In this document: piece by piece, positions 18,238 to 26,840 of the stretch
How the letters are laid out: every line of letters starts with the position of its first letter
Numbering within the stretch: the first letter of the stretch is position 1
NCBI GenBank assembly: GCA_030748635.1
Contig: JASMLP010000028.1
Coordinates: 24,633-88,632, forward strand
Direction of reading: 5' to 3'
DNA length: 64,000 nt
Origin: Planctomycetota bacterium
Lineage (GTDB): Bacteria > Planctomycetota > JACQVV01 > JASMLP01
Translations under genes and position numbers: made by a program
Notes under the pieces: generated by a model
Databases searched by the model: none
The model's input: only the letters and a program-made list of their open reading frames with translations
What the model was told of the DNA's origin: nothing

Positions 18238-20732
18238 CGTTACCGACACGCTTTGACCTCTACGCCAGTCGGATGTATCCCGAGACGGGGCCGATTCTCC
18301 GGCGACTGTTCGGCGCTCTTTTCGGGCCGGTTCGAGTGGATCCCGAAGGGGTGGAGAAGATCCAGGATCTTTCGAAACGCGGGACGGTCGTGTACTGCAT
18401 GCGGACCCGGAGTCAGTTGGATTTTCTCTATTTCAACTGGCTTTATGTTTGCAAAGGGCTTCCGCTGCCAGGATTCGTCAACGGAATTCAGATGCGGCTC
18501 TGGCAACCGTTTTCCCGCATGCTGCATACAACCTTGGCCCGGCTTGGAATGCGGCTTCTCAAGGGAAGAATTCCCAATCCGCTGGAATCGGGTTATATCG
18601 AAGGGCTGGCTCGCGACAAGGAATCGATCATGATTTTCCTGGGGCGAAGTACCAGTTTGCTGGATCGTTTGTTCCCGGAACTCTGGGGGCCGATACAGGC
18701 TCTGGTCGAGGCGCAGGCTCGCTGTAGCGATCCGATTTATCTGGTCCCCCAGTTGCTGGTTGTGAGCAGGGACCCTTCAAAAGTCCGACCCGGCCTGATC
18801 GATGTTCTTTTCGGGGAGACTCTCGAACCTGGGCGTCTCCGGCGTCTGGTCTCCTTTTTTCGGGGGCGTCGTACGGGGCGAGTGCAGTGGGGAGATCCGA
18901 TCGATTTGCGGGAGTTCATCCGGAGTCGGAGCGGTGAATCGGCCCCTGTCCTTGCGCGGAAATTGCGGTGGGTATTGCGGAACTATATCTATCGTGAGTC
19001 GCGGGCGATTACGGGTCCTCGTAGGCGTCCTCGGTGGCGGGTACGAGAAAAAGTTTTGCGTAGCTTGGAGAAAGACATAGATCGTTTGGCCCAGGAGAAC
19101 GATCTGTCGCCAGATGAAGTCCGTCGTAAAATCGACGCCGTGGTTCGGGAAGTGGCTGCCGATACCCGACATCGCTGGGTGTTGATGGCTTACCGCTTTT
19201 TCTACTGGGTCTGGAACACGATGTTTTCGGGAGTGCACTTCGAAACCCGCGAAATGGGAGAATTCCGGGAGACGATGAAGAAAGCCCCGGTTGTTCTGGT
19301 GAGTTCTCACAAGAGCCATCTCGACTATTTACTCATCTCGTACATCTTTTTCGACAACGCACTTTCCGTGCCCCATATCGCTGCCGGAAAGAACCTCTCT
19401 TTTTGGCCTCTGGGGTTCATCTTTCGGCGACTCGGGGCTTTTTTCATTCGAAGAAGGTTTCGGGGTGATCCCTTGTACGTGGAGGTTTTCAAAAAATACT
19501 TGCGTCAGATTATTCTGGACGGATACCCCGTGGAATTTTTTATCGAGGGAACTCGTAGTCGCACCGGCAAGGTCTTGCTCCCACGCCTGGGGTTGCTGCA
19601 GATGATCGTGGAGACCTATCTTTCGGGAAAAGATGAGGATCTGGCCATTGTTCCGATCGCCGTCACCTATGAACGGGTTCCAGAGGATGGAGCCCATGCT
19701 CGGGAACTTTCCGGTGAGCCGAAAAAAGCGGAAAGTTTACTGGGGCTCTTCTCGATGCACAAAGTCCTGCGGCAGCGGTATGGACGGGTTTTTATCCGGT
19801 TAGGAGATCCTATTTTTCTGAAAACCTGGTTCGCCCCGTTCTTGCAAGAGGAGGGAGCTGCTCGCTCTCAGTTGCGTGAATCGACGCATCAGCTGGGGCT
19901 TGCGATCACGAACAAAATTCTCGAAGGGACAGTGGTCACTCCGACAAGTTTGGTCGCGGCGGTCTTGCTCTCCGCGCCCGAAGGCGAAGTGAGTCGTGAG
20001 GAACTTGATTGGGGGGTGAGTCGTTTGCTCGAAATCCTGGAAGGGGGGGCGGCCATGATTCCGTCCGATACGGATCCTGTCGGACCCTGGGTGGATCAGG
20101 CGCTCGGTCTTTTCTCCCGGGCGGGAGCTCTGGATGAGCGTATCGTGGGACAGGAAGAGAGGTGCCTCTTGCGGGCCGAACAACGACTTCGGCTGGCCTA
20201 TTACCGCAACAGCGTTTTGTTTCTGTTCTGGAATCTGTCGCTGTCGCTTCGGGCTTTGAAGTCCTTCGAGGGGGGGAGTTTGGATCAAGAGGGTTGGTTT
20301 CGCGAGTTCGAAGCCTGGTCGGAGTGGTTGGAAGGACAGAGAATTTTTCCTGTTCCACCAGAGTCCGAAGCTTCTTTTCGGCAGGTTTTGGCGACTCTTA
20401 CCCGAGTTGCCGGGCTCGAGTTCGGGGAAGAGGGGGTCGGGTTTACAGCCGAAGGAGAAAAGGTCTGCGATCTCTTACTCGGATGGACCTCGGATGTGGT
20501 CGTGGCTCATCAACTGGTGATGGAATATCTGGAGGACCAGGCTTCAGGAGATGGTGGAACCTTCGGAGTGGTCTCTTCGATTCTTGAAGAGGGGCGGTCG
20601 AGGGCTCGTTGGAATTCCTCGGACCGTCCGGAGGCGTGGTCTCGGCCGCTACTCGAGTCCGCGCTGATCGCGGTGAATGGACTCGATGTCGAAGATCGAT
20701 CGCGATGGCGACGTCGACTCCATTCTGGGTAG
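18234..20732 (+). CDS. plsB: Glycerol-3-phosphate O-acyltransferase, PlsB type
   Basis: 832 residues, close to PlsB length (about 807). It acylates sn-glycerol 3-phosphate at position 1 to start phospholipid synthesis at the inner membrane. The catalytic block I SSHKSHLDYLL (HX4D) is near residue 360, followed by block III FFIEGTRSRTGK and a block IV proline in AIVPIAVTYE. An N-terminal segment (MRTRSQLDFLYFNW, near residue 55) resembles a second, degenerate acyltransferase block lacking the histidine. The start is GTG inside GTGA, overlapping the RND stop, with a good GGAGGTGA ribosome site. glpD and a GDPD in the window share its substrate. Confidence 0.88.
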   Translation: MTLPTRFDLYASRMYPETGPILRRLFGALFGPVRVDPEGVEKIQDLSKRGTVVYCMRTRSQLDFLYFNWLYVCKGLPLPGFVNGIQMRLWQPFSRMLHTTLARLGMRLLKGRIPNPLESGYIEGLARDKESIMIFLGRSTSLLDRLFPELWGPIQALVEAQARCSDPIYLVPQLLVVSRDPSKVRPGLIDVLFGETLEPGRLRRLVSFFRGRRTGRVQWGDPIDLREFIRSRSGESAPVLARKLRWVLRNYIYRESRAITGPRRRPRWRVREKVLRSLEKDIDRLAQENDLSPDEVRRKIDAVVREVAADTRHRWVLMAYRFFYWVWNTMFSGVHFETREMGEFRETMKKAPVVLVSSHKSHLDYLLISYIFFDNALSVPHIAAGKNLSFWPLGFIFRRLGAFFIRRRFRGDPLYVEVFKKYLRQIILDGYPVEFFIEGTRSRTGKVLLPRLGLLQMIVETYLSGKDEDLAIVPIAVTYERVPEDGAHARELSGEPKKAESLLGLFSMHKVLRQRYGRVFIRLGDPIFLKTWFAPFLQEEGAARSQLRESTHQLGLAITNKILEGTVVTPTSLVAAVLLSAPEGEVSREELDWGVSRLLEILEGGAAMIPSDTDPVGPWVDQALGLFSRAGALDERIVGQEERCLLRAEQRLRLAYYRNSVLFLFWNLSLSLRALKSFEGGSLDQEGWFREFEAWSEWLEGQRIFPVPPESEASFRQVLATLTRVAGLEFGEEGVGFTAEGEKVCDLLLGWTSDVVVAHQLVMEYLEDQASGDGGTFGVVSSILEEGRSRARWNSSDRPEAWSRPLLESALIAVNGLDVEDRSRWRRRLHSG

Positions 20733-20802
20733 ACCGTAGAAATCGAGAGCGTTTTTTGGATGATCTCGAAAACACCTATGATGAAACCTGTGAACCGTCG
20801 TG

Positions 20803-22536
20803 ATGAAGCCTATGAATGAAACTGGCAAGCCGATGTCGAGTTTGATCGCCCCTTACGGGGGAGTGTGCGTCGATCTCGAGGTGACAAAAGAGATGTTTGG
20901 TGAGGAGAAGGAGCGAGGGGAGCAACTTCCGTCGATCCAGATATCTCCGCGTGTGCAGTGTGATCTGGAACTGCTGGCGGTGGGCGCTTTTTCTCCACTG
21001 GATACGTTCATGGGTCAAGCTGACTTTCAGCGGGTTCTCGACGAAATGCGCCTGGAAGATGGGACTCTATTCCCGATTCCCATCACTCTTCCGGTCGCGG
21101 ATGATGTTTCGGTATCTCTCGATTCGGAAATCGCTTTGCGAAGTGCGCACAATGAATTGCTGGCGATTCTTCGGGTGGAAGAGGTGTATGAGTGGGATTC
21201 CGAAGAGATGTCCACGAAGGTCTTTGGGACCCGGGATTTCCGACACCCGCTAGTCGCGGAGTTGCCCCGTTGGGGAAAACGAAATCTTTCCGGCACCTTG
21301 CGGGTGATTCAGCGACCTCGCCATCTGGATTTTCAGAATTTGCGTCTAACCCCCGCGGAGGTTCGTGAGCGACTGGAAGGGACAAAGAATGTCGTCGCGT
21401 TTCAGACTCGCAACCCTCTTCACCGGGCTCACGAGGAGATGATCCGCCGGGCTGTAGATCAGGTCGAAGGAACCTTGCTCCTCCATCCGGTGGTCGGAAT
21501 GACTCGATCGGGAGATATCGATCACTATACGCGGGTGCGTTCGTACATCACCTTGCTCGACGCACATTTCGACTCGGTGCCTTATCTGCTCGCGCTTTTA
21601 CCTCTGGCCATGCGAATGGCGGGACCGCGTGAAGCGTTGTGGCACGCGATTATTCGCCGGAATTATGGCGCCAACGCGATGATTGTCGGTCGGGATCATG
21701 CTAGTCCCGGAGTCGATTCGAAGGGGCAGCCTTTTTACGGTCCGTTCGAAGCTCAGGATCTGGTTCGGAATCATGCCGAAGAGGTCGGTGTTTCGCCACT
21801 TTGCTTCTCTCCGATGGTCTATCTTCCGGATGAGGAACGCTACGAAGAGGTGAGTCGAGTCGAAGAGGGGGTCGCTCGCCTCTCGCTTTCGGGGACCGAG
21901 GTTCGGGATGAGTACCTTGATCGGGGTCGTTCTCTGCCGGAGTGGTGTACCCGTCCGGAGGTCGCTCGGGTGCTGGCTGATGTTCACCAGCCTAAATGTC
22001 ATCAGGGGGTGTGTATCTGGCTCACGGGACTCTCGGGCGCCGGGAAGTCGGTCACCGCGGAAAATCTGGCTGCGTATCTGCTGGAACGGGGTCGGCGAGT
22101 TACCCTGTTGGATGGGGATGTGATTCGTACTCACCTCTCCCACGGTCTGGGATTTTCTCGGGAGGATCGGGATACGAACATTCGTCGTATCGGTTACGTA
22201 GCCTCGGAAATTGTTCGACACGGCGGTTGCGTCGTTTGCGCAGCCATCAGTCCCTATCGATCTACGCGGGGTGATGTGCGGGCCCGAATGGAACGAGGTC
22301 ATTTTGTCGAGGTCTTCGTGGATACACCGCTAGAAGTTTGCGAATCCCGGGATACGAAAGGGCTTTATGCGAAAGCTCGTCGGGGAGAGATCACCGGTTT
22401 CACGGGGATCGACGATCCTTACGAATCCCCTCGCAACCCGGAGATCCGGATCGAGACCGTCGATTCCACCGCTCAGGAGAACGCGCGCTCCATACTCCAA
22501 TTTCTGATCGATCGGGGGTTTGTACACCCGGAGTAA
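20803..22536 (+). CDS. Bifunctional sulfate adenylyltransferase / adenylylsulfate kinase
   Basis: About 577 residues making APS and then PAPS from sulfate. The N-terminal Sat domain (about 20-390) has the PUA-like entry domain and the catalytic motifs QTRNPLHRAHE and GRDHASPGVD. The C-terminal CysC kinase (about 400-575) has an intact P-loop GLSGAGKS, then DGDVIRTHLSHGLGFSREDRDTN and the FVDTPLEVCE strand, so both halves look active. This Sat-CysC order is the same as in some bacterial fusions. Alternative starts are GTG 20800, ATG 20812 and ATG 20833; none has a strong ribosome site. No cysH, cysI or sulfotransferase is adjacent. Confidence 0.93.
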   Translation: MKPMNETGKPMSSLIAPYGGVCVDLEVTKEMFGEEKERGEQLPSIQISPRVQCDLELLAVGAFSPLDTFMGQADFQRVLDEMRLEDGTLFPIPITLPVADDVSVSLDSEIALRSAHNELLAILRVEEVYEWDSEEMSTKVFGTRDFRHPLVAELPRWGKRNLSGTLRVIQRPRHLDFQNLRLTPAEVRERLEGTKNVVAFQTRNPLHRAHEEMIRRAVDQVEGTLLLHPVVGMTRSGDIDHYTRVRSYITLLDAHFDSVPYLLALLPLAMRMAGPREALWHAIIRRNYGANAMIVGRDHASPGVDSKGQPFYGPFEAQDLVRNHAEEVGVSPLCFSPMVYLPDEERYEEVSRVEEGVARLSLSGTEVRDEYLDRGRSLPEWCTRPEVARVLADVHQPKCHQGVCIWLTGLSGAGKSVTAENLAAYLLERGRRVTLLDGDVIRTHLSHGLGFSREDRDTNIRRIGYVASEIVRHGGCVVCAAISPYRSTRGDVRARMERGHFVEVFVDTPLEVCESRDTKGLYAKARRGEITGFTGIDDPYESPRNPEIRIETVDSTAQENARSILQFLIDRGFVHPE

Positions 22537-22560
22537 TCGGTCGGGACAGGGAGGTGGGGG

Positions 22561-23214
22561 TTAACCGCGACTGGCTTCGTAATCGGCCATGACCTGCAAG
22601 AACTCCGCTTCGGTCTGGGCGCGAAGAAAAGGATTGTTCTGGCGCTGAGCGCCCAGAATATCGCTGGCTTGCTCGCCGTAATCGTGGCCGGGGTAGATGC
22701 GAGTATCTTCGGGGAGGGAACTGAGAAGTTGAAGGGATCGAAAGAGTGTAGAGGTGTCCGACCCAGGAAACACCGTTCTCCCTGTGCGTCCGATGAAGAG
22801 AGTGTCACCGGTAAAAAGATGTCTTTGCAGGAGAAAGCAGAGATGGTCCTCTGCATGTCCTGGAGTGTGAAGGACCTCGATTTTAAGTTTTCCACATTCG
22901 ATCTGGCTCCCGTGAGTCAGCGCCTGGATCGGGGCTTCGATTCCCTCGATATTTGTACGAAAAGCGCTCACCTTCGCGTCGGTGGCCTCGAGGATATCCG
23001 GGATGGAGACCAGGTGGTCGGCATGAGTGTGGGTGAGAAGGATATGCTGGATTTGCGTTCCGTCTTTTTGAGCGTCGGCCAGAATCGGCGCCGGGTCGGT
23101 CGCCGCGTCGATGAGAAAACCCGCTCCGCCCCCTAGTGGACCGACCAGATATGAGAAGTTCTTGTCGTGACCGCCCCGATAGGTTCGGATGGAAAAGTCC
23201 GTAGGTAAAATCAA
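22561..23214 (-). CDS. MBL-fold hydrolase, ETHE1/glyoxalase II-like
   Basis: 217 residues. Zinc motif THTHADHLV, then HTPGHAEDH, FTGDTLFIGRTGRTVFPGSD and a closing YPGHDYGE. The block GDTLxxxxxGRTxFxGxD..TLxxSL and the GHDY end are typical of ETHE1-like persulfide dioxygenases and GloB-type thioester hydrolases; I favour ETHE1-like but cannot exclude glyoxalase II. It overlaps the etfA stop by 4 nt, so it is the third gene of an etfB-etfA-MBL operon, and it is convergent with sat-cysC. A role in sulfide or persulfide oxidation is an inference. Confidence 0.8.
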   Translation of the reverse strand: MILPTDFSIRTYRGGHDKNFSYLVGPLGGGAGFLIDAATDPAPILADAQKDGTQIQHILLTHTHADHLVSIPDILEATDAKVSAFRTNIEGIEAPIQALTHGSQIECGKLKIEVLHTPGHAEDHLCFLLQRHLFTGDTLFIGRTGRTVFPGSDTSTLFRSLQLLSSLPEDTRIYPGHDYGEQASDILGAQRQNNPFLRAQTEAEFLQVMADYEASRG

Positions 23215-24209
23215 TGTTCGGCGTCCTTGATCTTGCGAAGTTCTTCGGTCAGGCGAGGGACCACATCGAAAAGATCACCGACGATCCCGTAGGTGGCCAG
23301 GCCGAAAATGGGCGCTTCCGCATCCTTGTTGATGGCGACGATGTTCCTGCTCGTACGCATGCCCGCGATGTGCTGGATCTGTCCGCTGATGCCGCAGGCG
23401 ATATAGAGGCCGGGATTCACGGTCTTTCCGGTCTGCCCGACCTGGTCTTCGTGGGGGCGCCAACCGAGATCGACCGCGGCGCGACTGGCACCGACGGTGC
23501 CGCCGAGCGCTTCGGCAAGATCTTCGAGAATGTTGAAGTTCTCGGGGCCTTTCAGTCCTCGACCCCCCGCGACGATGGTATCGGCCTCCGTGAGGTCCAG
23601 TTTTTTTCCTGCTGCGGCTTCGAAACCGGTGATCTGGGTTTTGAGTTGGGCGTCTTCGAGGTTGAGATCGCTGAGAGCAACGACTTCTGAACCGGCTGAT
23701 TCTTCGCTACGCACCGGTTTTCCGGCGGCTTTGGGGCGTAGACTGACCACGGCGGGCAGGGTTTTGGGGCGGATTTTCAGGAGCACTTTCCCCGCGTAAG
23801 CGGGTCGGGTAGCTACCAGGTGGCCTTCACTTATTTCCAGATCTGTGCAGTCCACCAGGAGGCCGGATTGGAGACGAGCGGCGACACGGGGTGAGAGGTC
23901 TTTCCCGCGGCGACTGGCTGGGAAGAGGATGGTTGACGGGTCGTAGGTTTTGGCGGCGGCCAGAACGGTTTCGGTGAGTCCTTCGGGGGCGTATTGCTCG
24001 AATCGAGGGTCATCGAGAACCAGGATTCGGTGGGCGCCCCAGTGTCCCAGTTCAGCGGCTTTTTCTGTTATTCCAGATCCCACCGCGACGGCGATCGCCT
24101 CACCTCCGGTCGATTCGGCCAGTTTTCTGGCCTGATAGATGATTTCGTAACTTACAGACCGAAATTCGCCATCACGGATCTCTGCGATGGCCAGAATGTT
24201 TTGTCCCAT
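23211..24209 (-). CDS. etfA: Electron transfer flavoprotein alpha subunit
   Basis: 332 residues. The C-terminal FAD-binding domain carries VGASRAAVDLGWRPHEDQVGQTGKTVNPGLYIACGISG-type sequence, the classic ETF-alpha signature (only part quoted here: GQTGKTVNPGLYIACGIS). The N-terminal Rossmann-like domain pairs with EtfB. The heterodimer accepts electrons from acyl-CoA or other flavin dehydrogenases and passes them to the quinone pool via ETF-QO. It lies 44 bases downstream of etfB. The neighbourhood has a CoA-racemase family gene 9 kb away but no dehydrogenase or ETF-QO, so the electron donor is unknown. Confidence 0.95.
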   Translation of the reverse strand: MGQNILAIAEIRDGEFRSVSYEIIYQARKLAESTGGEAIAVAVGSGITEKAAELGHWGAHRILVLDDPRFEQYAPEGLTETVLAAAKTYDPSTILFPASRRGKDLSPRVAARLQSGLLVDCTDLEISEGHLVATRPAYAGKVLLKIRPKTLPAVVSLRPKAAGKPVRSEESAGSEVVALSDLNLEDAQLKTQITGFEAAAGKKLDLTEADTIVAGGRGLKGPENFNILEDLAEALGGTVGASRAAVDLGWRPHEDQVGQTGKTVNPGLYIACGISGQIQHIAGMRTSRNIVAINKDAEAPIFGLATYGIVGDLFDVVPRLTEELRKIKDAEH

Positions 24210-24253
24210 GGTGGATTTATCTCCGGTTCTTGGCAGATGGGGAAAGGGGGAGG

Positions 24254-25000
24254 TTAGAGAACCTTGGCTTCTTCTTGGAGCACTCGGATCAGTTCGGGAA
24301 CCGCATCGGCGCCCTCACCCACGATCTTGCCCGGGGGACGATCGGGAGGAAACGACATTTCTACAATTTCCAGAGAAGAGTCTGGCAACTCGACAGGACG
24401 AATTTCCAGAGGTTTTTTCTTGGCCTTCATGATTCCCGGGAGGGAGGGGAGTTTGGGCTCATTGAGACCTTTTTGCGTGGTGATTCCACAGGGAAGTGGC
24501 ATGTTGCCGATCTCATGGCCACCCTCGGTTTCACGCTGAACCGTGGCTTTGCTTCCCTCGACGTCAAACTGAATGACGTCGGATAGAAGAGGGATATCGA
24601 GGATGGAAGCCACCATCGGTCCGACCGCACAGTTGTCGTCATCGACTCCGCGACATCCGAAGAAGAGCAGATCGAATTCGAGTTCTTTCAGGGCACTCGC
24701 AAGCACTTGCGCGGTTTGCAGCGGGTCGGTCGGTGGGCGTTGGACTTGCAGGAGAATCCCTTGGTCGGCGCCCATGGCCAGAGCGGTACGGATCTCCTTG
24801 GTGGTCTCTTCGGGGCCGAGCGCAAGAATGATGACTTCACCATCGCTTCCGCGATGGGTTAGCGCTTCTGTAATCGCGAATTCATCGTATGGATTGACAA
24901 TCCATTCCACATCGGTGTCGTCGATCGCTGTTCCGCTGGAGTCGATTTTGATTCGTGTTCCGGTATCGGGTACTCGTTTCAAGCAGACCACACACTTCAT
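24254..25000 (-). CDS. etfB: Electron transfer flavoprotein beta subunit
   Basis: 248 residues. Begins MKCVVCLKRVPDT, a typical ETF-beta start, and contains YDEFAITEAL and the AMP-binding loop region DNCAVGPMVA. This subunit binds AMP and docks the partner dehydrogenases through its recognition loop. It is the first gene of the etfBA-MBL operon. The ATG at 25000 is preceded by GGAG at proper spacing and by a strong promoter at 25071-25099, leaving a leader of about 65 bases. Confidence 0.95.
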   Translation of the reverse strand: MKCVVCLKRVPDTGTRIKIDSSGTAIDDTDVEWIVNPYDEFAITEALTHRGSDGEVIILALGPEETTKEIRTALAMGADQGILLQVQRPPTDPLQTAQVLASALKELEFDLLFFGCRGVDDDNCAVGPMVASILDIPLLSDVIQFDVEGSKATVQRETEGGHEIGNMPLPCGITTQKGLNEPKLPSLPGIMKAKKKPLEIRPVELPDSSLEIVEMSFPPDRPPGKIVGEGADAVPELIRVLQEEAKVL

Positions 25001-25070
25001 GTATATTCTCCATGTATCTGTTTAGGGCTCGTTCTCCGGGGTTCGGAGGGATACCTTCAGATGGGCAGGG

Positions 25071-25099
25071 ATTGTAGGAGGGGCTCCGGACCAGTTCAA
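25071..25099 (-). promoter_or_regulatory. Sigma-70-type promoter for etfBA-MBL
   Basis: TTGAAC and TACAAT separated by 17 bases on the minus strand, 71 bases before the etfB ATG. Back-to-back with the promoter at 25138-25167 serving the CHAT gene. Confidence 0.6.
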
Positions 25100-25137
25100 T
25101 TCGAAAGTTCGAGTTCGTTATCTCTTTCAGAGGCGTC

Positions 25138-25167
25138 TTGAAGGCAATCTTCTGAACGGGATAGAAT
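25138..25167 (+). promoter_or_regulatory. Sigma-70-type promoter for the CHAT gene
   Basis: TTGAAG and TAGAAT separated by 18 bases. Predicted transcription start is near 25174, just before a short ORF at 25176. Confidence 0.55.
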
Positions 25168-25175
25168 GTTCATTC

Positions 25176-25262
25176 ATGGACTTGTGTTTCCAGGTGATCG
25201 TGACAGGGGCGGGTGGACGACACCCAATCCAACGTTGTTCTGCCTTCTTCTTTCAAGGTTGA
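25176..25262 (+). CDS. Possible 28-codon leader peptide upstream of the CHAT gene
   Basis: ATG at 25176 opens MDLCFQVIVTGAGGRHPIQR and ends TGA at 25262, 7 bases before the ATG at 25270 inside the CHAT reading frame. It lies about 8 nt after the -10 box of the predicted promoter, so it could be read from a leaderless message. It overlaps the GTG start at 25213 out of frame. It may equally be a chance ORF. Confidence 0.25.
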   Translation: MDLCFQVIVTGAGGRHPIQRCSAFFFQG

Positions 25263-26823
25263 GGTCTTGATGAGCGCTTTTGGCCTCGATGAAACTTACT
25301 ATCCGGATGAATCCACCGAGATCCTTTTTGGAGCTCATCGGGAAATTCGAAAACGAGTGGAGATGGTTTCCCCGGAGGTCTGGGTCGAGGGGAAACCCGC
25401 GTCGGTCCAGCTACGCGTTCTGCCAGAGGATGATGTCAAGGCGATGCGAGCCGAATTTACGATGCTCGGTCGGGCGGGAAGTGAATCGTACGAGATCCAG
25501 GTGTTTGTCGCTGCGCAGTCGGTGTCTGTCGAAGAGGATATGACCGTCGCCTCCATTCGGGTCGCTCGAGATGAAGAGCCGGCGGAGGTGAGCTGGGAGA
25601 TCACTCCGGAACGCTCCGGCCCGCTGCGAGTTCTTTTCAGCTTCTTCTGTCATGGAGGGTATGCCGGACGGATGGCTCTTGACGTCGAGGTTCAGAAGGA
25701 AGGGGAGTCGGCAGACTCCAGGACCCTCCAGGCGGAGATCTCGATTCGTCCCGCGGGCAAGGCTCCCGATCTATATCTGATGGTCGAACGATTTCCGGAT
25801 GGGGACTCAACCGATCTTTGTTATCACCTGTATTCTCCGATCGACTCCTTGACCTGCCATTATCAGGAGGCGGGCTCGATTCGGTACGAGGAAAGTGGTA
25901 GCCCGGAGTCCTGGCGACAGAAATTGTTTGCGCCCCCTCCCGAGGAGAGTGACCTGTCGGAAACCGTTCAGCATTACGCGCAAATCGGTCGCGATCTTTA
26001 CGATGCATTCTTTCCCAAGCCGCTGCAGAATCTTTACTGGGAACTCCGGGAGCGTATTCAGAGTATTCAGGTCGTATCTGGGGAACACGAGATCCCCTGG
26101 GAGGCGATCAAGCCGTATCGGACTCAGCCGGCATTCGAAGATCCTCACCTGGGAGAACGTTATGCCATAGCTCGGTGGTTTTCTGGCCCCGCTCCTTATT
26201 GTGAATTTCCTGTAGCCGAGGGCCGGGTCTTGTCGATTGATATCGGAAAAAGGGAAGAGTCCAGCCATAGCGATGCCCGTTTTCTCTCCGCCTTTTCACT
26301 GATCGAGTACAAAGATCTGGATAATAGCTTGAAAGGATTTCGCGCTTGGATGGAAGATATCAACGAACTCTGTTCGTTGCATATTTCGTGTCGAGGACCT
26401 TTCAAAGAGGCGGATTCGATGAAATCTCTTCCGTTCTCTTCCGGGGAGCGTATGGAGCCCGGTTCGATCAGCAGGGGAGTTGAATTGTCTTTTCTGAATC
26501 GACCTCTGGTTTTCATGAATTCGAGTGATACCGGTCATGGCGGAGGTGTGCCGTTGGATCCGGAGGTTTGGGCCCGAGCTTTTCTGCGTACGGGGGCTTC
26601 GGTGTTTACCGGCGCCATCTGGAGTGTCGAAGAAGATCTGGCGCATGAATTCGCGCGATCCTTCTACATGAACCTTCTCAATCGCCAGGTACTCGGGCAC
26701 GCGGTCCGTCTGGCTCGATTGGCAGTGAAGATGATCGGTTTGCGACGGGGTTCACCAGCCTGGTTGGCCTATGTGGTCTATGGTGATCCGGTCGCGGACG
26801 CCAATCCGGCTCGAATCCGATGA
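25213..26823 (+). CDS. CHAT-domain protein with apparently inactive catalytic dyad
   Basis: 536 residues from a GTG start; the ATG at 25270 has a better GAGG ribosome site and may be the true start. Residues about 1-180 are beta-rich and unrecognised. Residues about 300-536 resemble a CHAT caspase-fold domain: the final part PEVWARAFLRTGASVFTGAIWSV and WLAYVVYGDP is the family's C-terminal half. By eye, the HG catalytic position in LHISCRG is Arg394 and the NAC-x-x-G cysteine position in FMNSSDTG is Ser438, so both catalytic residues seem replaced. No partner protease target, TIR or STAND gene is adjacent. CHAT proteases act in prokaryotic immunity and signalling; this one may be a scaffold. 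Confidence 0.7.
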   Translation: MDDTQSNVVLPSSFKVEVLMSAFGLDETYYPDESTEILFGAHREIRKRVEMVSPEVWVEGKPASVQLRVLPEDDVKAMRAEFTMLGRAGSESYEIQVFVAAQSVSVEEDMTVASIRVARDEEPAEVSWEITPERSGPLRVLFSFFCHGGYAGRMALDVEVQKEGESADSRTLQAEISIRPAGKAPDLYLMVERFPDGDSTDLCYHLYSPIDSLTCHYQEAGSIRYEESGSPESWRQKLFAPPPEESDLSETVQHYAQIGRDLYDAFFPKPLQNLYWELRERIQSIQVVSGEHEIPWEAIKPYRTQPAFEDPHLGERYAIARWFSGPAPYCEFPVAEGRVLSIDIGKREESSHSDARFLSAFSLIEYKDLDNSLKGFRAWMEDINELCSLHISCRGPFKEADSMKSLPFSSGERMEPGSISRGVELSFLNRPLVFMNSSDTGHGGGVPLDPEVWARAFLRTGASVFTGAIWSVEEDLAHEFARSFYMNLLNRQVLGHAVRLARLAVKMIGLRRGSPAWLAYVVYGDPVADANPARIR

Positions 26824-26840
26824 GCCGATAGCGGCGATGT

